A DNA stretch of 21,238 nt from IMG/VR virus record IMGVR_UViG_3300001450_000406, positions 1 through 21,238 of that record. One strand, given 5' to 3'. The stretch comes from a virus. Each line of letters begins with the position of its first letter. Position 1 is the stretch's first letter. The notes below the pieces were generated by a model, which was not told where the DNA came from, did not search any database, and saw nothing but the letters and a program-made list of their open reading frames with translations. Position numbers and translations under genes: made by a program. Below are positions 6,353-16,100 of the stretch, piece by piece.

Positions 6353-6745
6353 ATGATCCGAATCTATATTTTAGTGGTCGTAATAGGTATTGTTGGGGCT
6401 GCTGCTGCAGGAGCTTATTACTACTATACGGACAGTCAGGCACGTATACAGGCGTTAATTGAAAATACAGCTAAACTTAAAATGGTAAAAAAGCTCCAAG
6501 ATGACACAATTAATACCTTAGTTGCAGACCAAAAGAAATTTGCCAAACTAAATTCTGATTTACGTGGGCGATTAGATAAGGCGAATGGATATAAGGACGT
6601 GTTAATCGGGAAGTTACAGAAGCATAATTTATCTAGTTTAAGTCTGAAGGAACCACTTTTGGTGGAGAAGAAGATCAATGCTGGCACGGCTAAACTGTTT
6701 AGGTCCCTTGAAATTCTTTCCGGTGCTGTTCCTGTTGTTAAGTAG
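6353..6745 (+). CDS. Probable inner-membrane spanin (Rz-type)
   Basis: The 130-residue product has an N-terminal membrane anchor at residues ~3-19 (RIYILVVVIGIVGAAAAG) followed by a YYYY run and a long charged helical region (~30-85: IQALIENTAKLKMVKKLQD, LVADQKKFAKLNSDLRGRL), then a C-terminal segment KEPLLVEKKINAGTAKLFRSLEIL. This is the normal plan of an i-spanin: anchored in the inner membrane with a periplasmic coiled coil that joins an outer-membrane lipoprotein to fuse the membranes at the end of lysis. The downstream gene starts inside it in the +1 frame and encodes a lipoprotein, the classic Rz/Rz1 arrangement. The ATG at 6353 follows a GTAGGGGTAAA site. Confidence 0.75.
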   Translation: MIRIYILVVVIGIVGAAAAGAYYYYTDSQARIQALIENTAKLKMVKKLQDDTINTLVADQKKFAKLNSDLRGRLDKANGYKDVLIGKLQKHNLSSLSLKEPLLVEKKINAGTAKLFRSLEILSGAVPVVK

Positions 6746-7052
6746 TGGGTGCAGTAGCTTTAAGGATATACTTCCAATTGAGGTCAAGACTGCCGAGATT
6801 GAGCGAAATATCCCACTCCAGAAACATCCGCGCCCCGTATCGTTAAATAATATCCATTTTTATGTAGTAACTCCAGATACTTACCTGGATTTTAAGAAGC
6901 GATTTGGTAAAGAAAATGGTGATTCACTTGTCTTTTATGCCTTAAGTGTTCGTGATTATGAGACGTTGGCGTTAAATATGGCGGAAATAAAGCGGTTTAT
7001 AGATCAACAGAAACAGCTTATAGTCTATTATGAAGAAGCTGTGACGCCGTAA
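6678..7052 (+). CDS. Probable outer-membrane spanin lipoprotein (Rz1-type)
   Basis: The 124-residue product begins with a lipoprotein signal: FFPVLFLLLSSGCSS, with the lipid-accepting cysteine most likely C25. The -3 residue is Ser rather than Leu, so the lipobox is slightly atypical. The mature protein is charged (EVKTAEIERNIPLQKHPRP) with a C-terminal helical part (MAEIKRFIDQQKQLIVYYEE). The gene starts inside the i-spanin gene in the +1 frame and continues 307 bp past its end, an overlapping (not embedded) Rz/Rz1 layout. The ribosome site GGAGAAGAAGA just upstream of the ATG at 6678 supports this start. It should act in the outer membrane together with the product of 6353-6745. Confidence 0.75.
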   Translation: MLARLNCLGPLKFFPVLFLLLSSGCSSFKDILPIEVKTAEIERNIPLQKHPRPVSLNNIHFYVVTPDTYLDFKKRFGKENGDSLVFYALSVRDYETLALNMAEIKRFIDQQKQLIVYYEEAVTP

Positions 7053-7064
7053 AGGAAGAAGTAT

Positions 7065-7277
7065 ATGAAACAACGCTACGAAACAGAAAAAACTGGAGAT
7101 AACACTCTTATAGCTGCGTATACTATAGAAGTTACGTGCGAAGTTTGTGGATTTGATATTACCGAAACCGATATAAAAACTAAAGAATGTCCTAGTTGTG
7201 AAGTATATTTAGGGCTAAAACAGAGTGTAACGGTAGAAGTAACCCCTACGCCTATGTTTGGGGCAGTTTTGGAGTAG
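7065..7277 (+). CDS. Small zinc-ribbon protein
   Basis: The 70-residue product has four cysteines in two CxxC pairs: C25-E-V-C28 and C42-P-S-C45, separated by 13 residues. The second is in a typical zinc-ribbon knuckle (KECPSCEVYLG). The flanks are short beta strands (AAYTIEVTCEVCGF and QSVTVEVTPTPMFG). Such ribbons bind zinc and often act in nucleic-acid or protein contacts; no specific role can be given. It follows the spanins after 12 bp and precedes the nozzle gene by 6 bp. The ATG at 7065 has an AAAGGAAGAAG site. Confidence 0.6.
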   Translation: MKQRYETEKTGDNTLIAAYTIEVTCEVCGFDITETDIKTKECPSCEVYLGLKQSVTVEVTPTPMFGAVLE

Positions 7278-7283
7278 TCTATA

Positions 7284-9149
7284 ATGCCCCTGCAGAAACT
7301 AATCTTTAAACCCGGTATCAATAAAGAAGTAACGCGGTATGCGGCTGAGAATGGCTGGTATGACTGCGATAAAGTGCGTTTTAGGTTCGCATTACCTGAA
7401 AAAATAGGTGGTTGGGCACGTATATCAGGCAATACATTCCAAGGTGTATGTAGGTCTTTATGGGCTTGGATTACCCTAACAGGAGCTAAATTAGTAGGGG
7501 TAGGCACACATTTGAAGTTTTATATCGAAGGAGGGGGTGTTTACTACGATATCACTCCTATTCGGGCAACTACTACGAATGCAGCCACGTTTGCTGCTAC
7601 TGATGGGTCTACTACTATAACTGTAACAGATAATGGTCATGGGGCTGTTATTGGTGATTTTGTTACTTTTAGCAGTGCTGCGTCTCTAGGGGGTGTTATA
7701 ACCGCCAATATACTGAATGCAGAGCACCAAATAGTATTAGTGCCTAACGCAAATACATATACATTTACAGCGTCTACCGCAGCTAATTCTTCCGATTCAG
7801 GTAATGGTGGCGCTGCAACTGACGCAGCATACCAAATAAATGTAGGGCCAGAAATTGTAATCCCCCTTATTGGTTTCGGTGCGGGTAAGTTTAGCGTTGG
7901 CCCCTTCAATGTCGGGAGTACTAGCAGTGTGTCTCTACGTCAGTGGAGCCAGTCTAATTTTGGGGAGGATCTTATATTTGGTCCTAGAGGGGGTGCACCT
8001 TTTTATTGGGACGCTACGAACGCTGTAAGTACTAGGGGGGTAGCTCTTTCTAGTTTGGGCGGGGCTTCAAATACACCTACTATACAGAATATTGTATTTG
8101 TCTCCGATATAAACAGATTTGTATTTTGTTTTGGTACAAACGCGTTAGGTACTACTACACAAGACCCACTCTTATTTCGCTGGAGCGACCAAGAAAACGC
8201 TGCAGATTGGACTCCCTCAACTACAAATCAGTCTGGTAGTCTCAGGTTATCGCGTGGTACCAAGATAGTAGCTGTTAAACAATCTAACCAAGCTGTTAAT
8301 ATATGGACAGATTCTTCTATATATAACCTACAGTTCCTAGGTGGGCAGGCAGTATTCGGGGTTGAACTTATTGGGGATAACATATCTATAGCCTCTCAGA
8401 ATGCAGTAGCCTTCGCAAATGGTGTATCTTATTGGATGGGTAATGATAGGTTCTATAAATATGATGGGCGCGTGCAAACATTAAATTGTTCATTGTTACG
8501 TCATGTTATTAACGATATTAATATCGTACAACTAGACCAAGTTTTTACCGGTACAAATAAAGAATTTAATGAGGTGTGGTGGTTCTATTGTTCTAGTAGT
8601 TCTACTACAGTAGATAAGTATGTTATATATAACTACGAGTATAATATATGGTATTACGGAACCCTTGCTAGGACAGCTTGGTTAGATTCCGGTATGCGTA
8701 CCCTGCCTTTAGCAGCAACCTACAGATCTAATTTAGTAAATCATGAAGAGGGTATAGACGATGTTGAAACAGATACCCCCGCAGCTATTAACGCATATAT
8801 AACGTCTAGTGAAATTGATCTACAAGGCGGGGATAAATTTGGGTTTGTATGGCGCGTACTCCCTGATATGACTTTTGAAGGGTCTACTATAGATGCCCCC
8901 AATGCTACTATGACACTAAATCCCCTGCAAAATTCTGGTTCGGGGTATAATAACCCTTTATCTGAAGGGGGTAATAGTGCGGGGGCTGTAACTAGAAGCG
9001 CTACCGCTCCAGTAGAAGCCTATACAGGCCAAGTAAATATAAGGGTTCGGGGTAGACAAATGTCCATGAAGATAGAGTCTACAGATACCGGCGTGCAGTG
9101 GCAGTTAGGGCATCCTAGAATAGACGTACGTGCGGATGGGGGCAGGTAA
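7284..9149 (+). CDS. Probable tail nozzle / stabilisation virion protein
   Basis: The 621-residue product starts with FKPGINKEVTRYAAENGWYDCDKVRFRFALPEKIGGW. This opening and the later motifs VGTHLKFYIEGGG, SDQENAADWTPSTTNQSGS, IWTDSSIYNLQFLGG and ANGVSYWMGNDRFYKYDGRV look like a beta-propeller virion protein of podoviruses, comparable in role to P22 gp10 (nozzle, DNA stabilisation). An inserted Ala/Thr-rich beta domain lies at about residues 92-185. A conserved aromatic stretch (EVWWFYCSSSSTTVDKYVIY and NIWYYGTLARTAWLDSG) lies at ~430-475. The C-terminus carries IRVRGRQMSMKIESTD...WQLGHPRIDVRADGGR. It would cap the tail below the adaptor. The ATG at 7284 follows GGAGTAG; the stop overlaps the next ATG. 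Confidence 0.65.
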   Translation: MPLQKLIFKPGINKEVTRYAAENGWYDCDKVRFRFALPEKIGGWARISGNTFQGVCRSLWAWITLTGAKLVGVGTHLKFYIEGGGVYYDITPIRATTTNAATFAATDGSTTITVTDNGHGAVIGDFVTFSSAASLGGVITANILNAEHQIVLVPNANTYTFTASTAANSSDSGNGGAATDAAYQINVGPEIVIPLIGFGAGKFSVGPFNVGSTSSVSLRQWSQSNFGEDLIFGPRGGAPFYWDATNAVSTRGVALSSLGGASNTPTIQNIVFVSDINRFVFCFGTNALGTTTQDPLLFRWSDQENAADWTPSTTNQSGSLRLSRGTKIVAVKQSNQAVNIWTDSSIYNLQFLGGQAVFGVELIGDNISIASQNAVAFANGVSYWMGNDRFYKYDGRVQTLNCSLLRHVINDINIVQLDQVFTGTNKEFNEVWWFYCSSSSTTVDKYVIYNYEYNIWYYGTLARTAWLDSGMRTLPLAATYRSNLVNHEEGIDDVETDTPAAINAYITSSEIDLQGGDKFGFVWRVLPDMTFEGSTIDAPNATMTLNPLQNSGSGYNNPLSEGGNSAGAVTRSATAPVEAYTGQVNIRVRGRQMSMKIESTDTGVQWQLGHPRIDVRADGGR

Positions 9150-9340
9150 TGGTAGCATCTACTTCACATAGTATAGGGTTCACGGCCCCGGTTCTAGCAT
9201 ACGCACCTGTTGAATATGATATGTCATATTTTAACTACCATAATAATAGCTTACGTTTATACTTTAATAGGATAGATGAGACCCTAAGAGCAGGAAATTC
9301 TCAAGAATATTCCGAGTCCCTATCGTGGTTTCTTAGCTAA
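9149..9340 (+). CDS. Small tail-associated protein, function unknown
   Basis: The 63-residue product has an extended aromatic stretch (SIGFTAPVLAYAPVEYDMSYF) followed by an amphipathic helix (NNSLRLYFNRIDETLRAGN) and ends SLSWFLS. No signal peptide is present. The start ATG shares a base with the TAA of the nozzle gene (TAATG), and its own stop overlaps the next ATG in the same way, so it belongs to a translationally coupled set with the nozzle-like protein. Proteins of this size and pattern (NTLRLYFNQID) often follow that nozzle-like gene. A role in assembly of the tail tip is inference. Confidence 0.6.
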   Translation: MVASTSHSIGFTAPVLAYAPVEYDMSYFNYHNNSLRLYFNRIDETLRAGNSQEYSESLSWFLS

Positions 9341-9663
9341 TGGCTAATAACTATAAAAATGCTAAAGTTGATTTAACTTCTACGGCTGCGACTACGTTGT
9401 ATACGGCCCCTACAGCTATTACAGCTATAGTTAAATCCATATTAGTATCGGAAGATTCTGGTAGTGCTGACACTATAACACTCACGCTAACTAATTCGGC
9501 AGGGGCTATATTCAGTCTATTTAAGGTTAAGGCAGTGGGTGCAAACACTACAGTAGAGCTTCTAAGTAGTCCAATTGTGGTAGGAGAAGCCGAGATACTA
9601 AAAGCTACGGCTGCTACCGCTAACCGTCTACATGTTGTCGCCAGTCTATTAGAGATAGGGTAG
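9340..9663 (+). CDS. Small beta-sandwich virion protein
   Basis: The 107-residue product is almost all beta pattern: MANNYKNAKVDLTSTAATTLYTAPTAI (residues 1-27), then TAIVKSILVSEDSGSADTITLTLTNS, GAIFSLFKVKAVGANTTVELLSS and ATANRLHVVASLLEIG. It is rich in Thr, Ala and Ser and has few charged residues, as seen in small decoration or stalk proteins. I have the impression that the opening (MANNY...VDLT...TTLYT.P..TAIVKSI.VS) recurs in marine phage structural regions; no function is known to me. The start overlaps the stop of the previous gene (TAATG) with no own strong ribosome site, so translation likely depends on coupling. Confidence 0.6.
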   Translation: MANNYKNAKVDLTSTAATTLYTAPTAITAIVKSILVSEDSGSADTITLTLTNSAGAIFSLFKVKAVGANTTVELLSSPIVVGEAEILKATAATANRLHVVASLLEIG

Positions 9664-9670
9664 GTGTAGT

Positions 9671-10156
9671 ATGCCCCGCATGAAAGTTATTGATAGTAAG
9701 CAAGAAATAGTACCAGAATCTAGGATAGTAGTTCTATCTGTCGATCAGGTGAATACTAAATATCCGCTCGCTACTGCATTAGCTATTATAGCTAAAGAGG
9801 GGAGTATGCCTTCCGCCGATACTAAACAGTTTGGTAATACAGTTTTCTTATCTCATAGAGGTAAGGGGCAGAACCAAAATAAGATGGTTGGTCGAGCCTT
9901 TAATATAGATATAGCAAGGAACTACATTAATAATACTTTAATGTATCTCGAATACTTACGTGTAAGGGGTATCACGCACTATACAACTATGTTTAGCGGG
10001 AGTGAGGTATTAAAATTAGTTAAGATAATAGAGCGTACATTAAAAGATAATACCGATACTGTTGGGTTTATAAGAGAAGCTACAAAATCTGATAGTGAAT
10101 ACATGGCTTTTGTAAAGTTCGGTAAACAGAGAATACCGGAGAGTATAGATGGGTAG
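9671..10156 (+). CDS. Phage protein of unknown function before the ejection gene
   Basis: The 161-residue product is a mixed alpha/beta soluble protein. Visible segments are SRIVVLSVDQVNTKYPLATAL, a central basic stretch HRGKGQNQNKMVGRAFNIDI, a helix ARNYINNTLMYLEYLRVRG, and ITHYTTMFSGSEVLKLVKIIERTLK followed by YMAFVKFGKQRIPES. Position and size recall the small acetyltransferase-fold core protein that precedes the large internal proteins in T7-type phages, but I see no acetyl-CoA binding motif that would prove it. It overlaps the next gene by 8 bp, and the ribosome site of the next gene (GGAGAG at 10138-10143) lies in its end. The ATG at 9671 follows TAGGGTAGG. Confidence 0.55.
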   Translation: MPRMKVIDSKQEIVPESRIVVLSVDQVNTKYPLATALAIIAKEGSMPSADTKQFGNTVFLSHRGKGQNQNKMVGRAFNIDIARNYINNTLMYLEYLRVRGITHYTTMFSGSEVLKLVKIIERTLKDNTDTVGFIREATKSDSEYMAFVKFGKQRIPESIDG

Positions 10157-13100
10157 TGTATTTGATACTGTAGGTGATATTTTTGGGGATATCGTCGAAT
10201 TTGCCGTAGATGATATCATTGAACCTGTTTTTGAGTTTGTGGGTGATATTGTTGAGGGTATGGCTGATGATCCATTGGGTACCCTCTTAACAATAGCTAC
10301 TATTGTTGTACCCGGACCTTGGACCGCATATGCATGGGTCGCAAGAGCTGCGCTAACTGCCGCGCAGGGTGGTAGTTTAAAAGATATAGCGATATCAGCA
10401 GCTAGCTCATATTTAGGTACAAAAGCAGGTACTTGGGCAAGTTCAGCAACTACTGCTGCTATCGGAACGGGCGTCGGCGCGACTGTTACAGAAAGATTAG
10501 TCGCAAGAGCTGCGGAGGGTGCTGCTAGAGGTATTGTTGGGGCTACTATTAGTTCAGCAGCGTCAGGTGATTTTGACGCAGAAGAAATTGCAATGGCAGG
10601 TTTTATGGGTGCTGCTCAATCAGCGGGTAGTGCTGCTTTTTCGGAGTTTACAAGTACGGGAGATTTTAGTCTTGAAGAGGTTGAAAATTCCGCAGAATAC
10701 GCAGACTATATAGCTACTGTAGATGCTGTAGATAGTGGGGTAGCTGACCTAGCCGCAGGGTTTAGAGATTTACCAGAGATAGCTCAAGAGATTATAAAGA
10801 ATACGGCAGCAGCATCAGTTACAGTAGCTATGTCCGGTGGTGATGTTGATCTTGTAGATGTACTAGGGCCTGCAATAGCAAAAGCTGCAACTAGTGTATA
10901 CCTTACAGAAGATATTATTAAAGAACTTTATTCTGAAGATACCCCCTACGTTACACAAAGTGTTGGGTATTTAATTAATGCTGTTAATAGCTCTATTGAT
11001 GCCGCTTTTGCAGAGACAAGTATTGTGGAAGCCTTTAATAGCTCAGTAGCTCAAGATCAATATTCAGATGCGGATCTATCGAAGATAGTAGATTATATAA
11101 CCAGTGATAAAGTGCTGAATCTATTTTCTAAAGAACGAGAAGCAAGTGATGCCTACACAGAAGCAGTTCGTGATGCGGCTATAATAGCAGATGAAGAAGA
11201 CGATCTAGAGGCAGAGTACCTAGATATAAACAATGAAAAAGACTTAGTTAATGCTGAGCTTGCCAAAGTAAAAGCCCTCCAAGCAGGAAAAGATGCAACT
11301 AACCCATTTACCCGAGGGCAAATAGAAGCTGATATAGCTAGAAGTAAGAGCTTGTTTGATGCTAGAGTTATAACGCATCCGAGTAAGTATGAGCTGCGTG
11401 ATCACGGTGAGTCGGAGTGGGAATACGAGTGGGTAGATTATCCTGACACAATCAATACAGCTAATGATGCAGAAATAGTTAGCCTTAATAAAAGAGTGGG
11501 CGATTGGATTACAAAGAATAATAGTTTAATTGCTACTTATGATACCGCCCGAGTTAAATTTAATAGTAATAAAGCAGCTTATGACACATCAGTGCAGGCT
11601 TATAATAATAATATATCGGCTTATACAGCCAAACTCGACGCCGCGCGCGATGCACTTACTGTTGCAGCAGACAACACTTTTAGTGTAGTAGAAGAACCTC
11701 TTAGTACCCTTACTAATAACGCAATAGTCCAGAATATAAATCCCGACTTTAATGCAAAAGAATATGCAGAGTTACACGGCGTGCCTTCAGAGGCTATTGG
11801 AGATGATCCAGATGAAGTGGATATCGCATGGAAAGATGGTAGTAATAACTCTTCAGCAGCATCCCACTATCTAAATAATAAAGAGAATGCTGTTAACTAT
11901 GAAGAGAATAACCAGCAGGTTAAAGCGGCTATACTCCGTAGTATACCTGAACCTGTTCTACAGCAGTTAAAATCAATAGCTGATTTTGAGAATATAGACG
12001 CATATAAGAGTGCAGGCTCTAAAGAAGCTAAGGCTAAAGTACGCGCAGCCTACGTAGAGAAAGCCTATAATGACTATGCAGGGGGCGTCCGGGATAATAT
12101 TGATCCCAGCTTGAAGACCACGACTTTTGAGCTTACTCCTAAAGTAATTACTGCATCAGGCAAAACAGTCTTCGACAGTATACAAACAGACTATGATCCA
12201 ACAGACACATCTTTAGAAGAACCATATGAGTCAAAAGTACTTGAGGATGAAAATCTATCTTCGTCACAAATAGCAGAGCAAAAGGCTGCAGGGCAACTAA
12301 AGTATCATTCTGTTTATACTTACCTTGATGAAGATGGGAATATAGTTGTTGAGACTGATATATGGGCAAAACCCCAATTAGATACGACTGAAGCTATATC
12401 TGGTGAGTCTCCGGTATCCTATAGCTTGGGTACTGGTGTTGGTATTGGTGAGGAAGTCTTTGAGACAACAGTCGAAACTGCCAAAAAAGGTGTAGCCCTA
12501 GTAGAAAAGACTAAAGAAACCTTTGCGGCGGCTGCTAAAGTTTTCTCTGAAATAATACCATCAGATATCGAGGGAATATTTGGTAAATCCGTAGAGAACT
12601 TCGCTGCCAAATTCGGCATCAACAGAGCCAGTTTTGACTTCCTTATTGGTAAGGACGTTGGTGACCGTGATCCCGAAACAGGGCTTTACCCCTCTCAGAT
12701 TAGGTCCGATGCTGAAAATGTAGATGCCGTAGCACGAACGGTAGCAGCTATAGCAGCACGCGTGCCCGGAGATAGACCAACAGGTATAACAGAAGACGGT
12801 AATTTTCAGTTCGTCGATGAAGATGGGAAGGTATACGAGGAAGATTGGGCGAATTACGTAGCTGCTTTAGATATAGATTATGATACAGGGCAAGGGCGGG
12901 GTTCTGAGTTATTTTCTATGACAAACGATTTTGTATCTGGACATACAGCCGAAGTTTCAGAGTGGGAAAAATTACAGCAAGCTGAAGCAAAAAGAAAAGA
13001 AGAAGAAGACTTTAGGGCTAGGGGTATAGCTTTAGGGTATAGAAGATCTGATGATCCCTGGACAGATGCTGCGCGTGCAGAAGGTCTTTCATTAGCAGAG

Positions 13101-16100
13101 TTAAGGATTTTAGACCCCAAGTTATATTTATATGAGTTAGATCGGGTAGGTAAAGACGCTAGTACCGAGTTTATGGAAGGGTTAGACCCACTAGATCGTA
13201 ATCTCATAAAGATGGCTACGGCATTAAGTGACGCTAGTAAGAATAATACGGGTACTTATGACAACCCTATTAAAAATGAGAGAGATTTAACAGAACATAC
13301 GCTTCTTGCGGATACATTAGCTGCTCTTATATCAGGGGGGACGGAACAGGTCACTGCAGCAGTTGGGCTTTTTAACGCCTTCCAGAATGCAAAAACTAAA
13401 GGTACTGGTGACTTTGACAACCCATATACGGCTATTGGTCAACCTGTAGATATGACTGCTACCTTACAAGCGTTAAATAATATAGGGGAAGCTACCCAAT
13501 CAAAAGAACTTAGGGAGGGTATGCTTGGACTTCAGGCTGCTAGAAAAAAAGGCCCAGGAGAAGTTGCAAAGTATTTAGCAGAAAACCCTTATGTCTTTAC
13601 GATGGGTATGGTTTTACCAGAACTATTTTCAGAGATAGTTCCATTAGCCACATCACTCGCAACTGGTGGGGTGGGCGGCGCTATTATTGCAAGAGCAGCA
13701 GGGAGAGCTGCAACTAAAAATATAATCAAAGGACAAACAGCATTTAAAAAGAAAATCAGCGGACAAACAGCATTTGCTACAGCAACTGCAACGGCCTCTC
13801 TAGAAACTTTTGGAGGTACTTATGACGAGGCTTTCAATAAGGTTCGGCGCGCTGCGTTAAAGGCGGGACAATCTGAATCACAAGCTACACAAACAGCGCA
13901 TACAGAAGCATCTAGGATAGCTATTAAAGCGGCTATGACAGAACTAGTTACGGCTGGTGTAGACCCAACTGCGCGACTTAGCCAAAAGATTCTAAACAAG
14001 GGTAGTGGGGCTTCAGCAAAAAGTATTCTAGGGGCAGCTAAAAAAACCGCAGGTATGGCAACTTTAGAGGCGGGTTCTGAAGCAGTAGAAGAGAGTAACG
14101 CATTATATGATATTGCACAGGCAGTAATAAAACTAACACCTGAAGCGGGTGAGGTGGGGGGTGAGTACTATAATCTTGGTAGTATGATGGGTGTTGTTGG
14201 GTTAGAAGCAGCTCTTATAGCGGGGCCTGTATCAATAGTTTTCGATATTGCGGGAGATCTTATAACCGATGAGAGCATAGGATCTGATGGATCTGGTGCC
14301 GATATAGGTGATGGGGGTGGCTCTTTTAGCTTTGACCTCAACTACAGTGGTTTAGATGATGCGGATATACTTACAACCTTTAGCCCAACTATATCCAAAG
14401 CTGTAAGTGAGGCAGGTTCTAAGGACCCAGTTGTAAGCGCCGCAGCTAAAGATACTCTTGAAGGGTTATTTGATTACAATGTACTATCTGATACCAAAAA
14501 TTACACAGATTTAGAATTTAGTACCGATGCTGATGGGGCCTATTTCTATAATATTGCAACTGAGGTCCTAAATAAGGTAGCCCCCGATGAATATAATACA
14601 TCAGAAGAAGTAGGGGGATACTTCCCAGAGATCGGTGCTCGCTTAGGGGTAGTTTACGATCCTTCTGATAGTGATATTCGTCAGTTAACTGGACCAAGTA
14701 CTCTTATAGATACTACTGAAGCAATCACTAACATAATTAGTGAGAATGCCTTTACTAGACCTGAAGCTCTAGCTGCGGTGCCGGGATATAATTTCGGTGC
14801 TAATGAAGTCATACCGGGTTTAGGTGTCGGAACTCCTGAAGAACAAGCGGCGGCGGTAACTTATCTACAGGATGAGTATGTACCCCCTCGTCAGTTTACT
14901 GAAGAGAATTTAGAAGCTGCATTGGGTTCAGATTTATTTAGTACCCTTACACTAGAACAAAAAGTAAATCTTACTGGGCAAGGAGATGAAGGCTATAATC
15001 TTGCTCAAATTGAGGTTGCTAAAGACTACCGCAATGAACGTGAAGTAACCTCAGAGGAAGCAACAGCAGCGATTGAAGCCGAGGGCTACACCAAACCTAA
15101 TGATCCAGACGGTGCCGCTGCATATGATGCAGAAGTTGCCAAGTATGTAGGTGTGAGTAATGATCCTACACATCAGGACACTATATTTGGTAATATTACA
15201 TCGGATATTGATCCTAGATATATCAAAGAAAGTGAAGCTAGGCAGGCTTATCTAAATTTGGGGATAACAAATCCAGCTCAATCTGATGTAGATAGATTTA
15301 TTGGGCTAGGTGATGAAACTCAATTAGCTGCTAATATAGATTCTTATCTACCCGCAGCTACTTATAATCTTGCGCGGGACCCACAAGGGGGGGACGATGG
15401 GCTTGAAGATATAATTGATGCTAAACTTGCCGAGAATGCAGAGAATACTAATACAAGATTTAACGAGGCTAAAACGGCTAATGAAACAGCAAATAAAGCC
15501 CTACAGGATCTTGTTACTGCTGAATTTACTACTCAATTTGAGGGTACCGAGGCTCAGTTTACTGCGTTAAAAGCAGAGCTTACCCAGAACGTAGCCAATA
15601 CCGATGCTCAGTTACAGGCCGCTGCAGATGAAAGAGCTGCTGCAGATAAATCCGCATTAGACTACCAGAATAAAGTTGATACTAGACTTACTGGGATCGG
15701 GGATCGGATTACCAGCGGTTTTGCAGACAGCGATAAAAAGTTTAACGATGCTAAAACGGCTAATGAAACAGCAAATAAAGCTCTACAGGAGCTTATTACT
15801 ACCGAATTTACTGCTCAATTTGAGGGTACCGAGGCTCAGTTTACTGCGTTAAAAGCAGAGCTTACCCAGAACGTAGCCAATACCGATGCTCAGTTTAAGG
15901 CCGCTGCAGATGAAAGGGCCGAGGCAGCGGAATCTTTAAAAAGCTACGAGGGTAGAATTGTCTCGTTGGGGTCGTTGATTACCCAGAATGCGGAGAACAC
16001 CGATAATAAACTTAATGACGCTAGAACGGCCAGTGAAGAAGCAGATGCGGCTCTACAGAATCTTGTTAATAGTAATTTCCAAGGTACTACCGAACAATAT

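Noticed and set aside
7076-7507. 143-codon open frame on the - strand
   Set aside because: It runs antisense to the zinc-ribbon gene and the start of the nozzle gene, both with good starts and plausible domains; no ribosome site or recognisable motif.
15387-15393. Run of seven G as a phase-variable or frameshift site in the giant gene
   Set aside because: The reading frame continues well on both sides and the run encodes a plausible QGGDDG linker; a single homopolymer without variant evidence is not enough.
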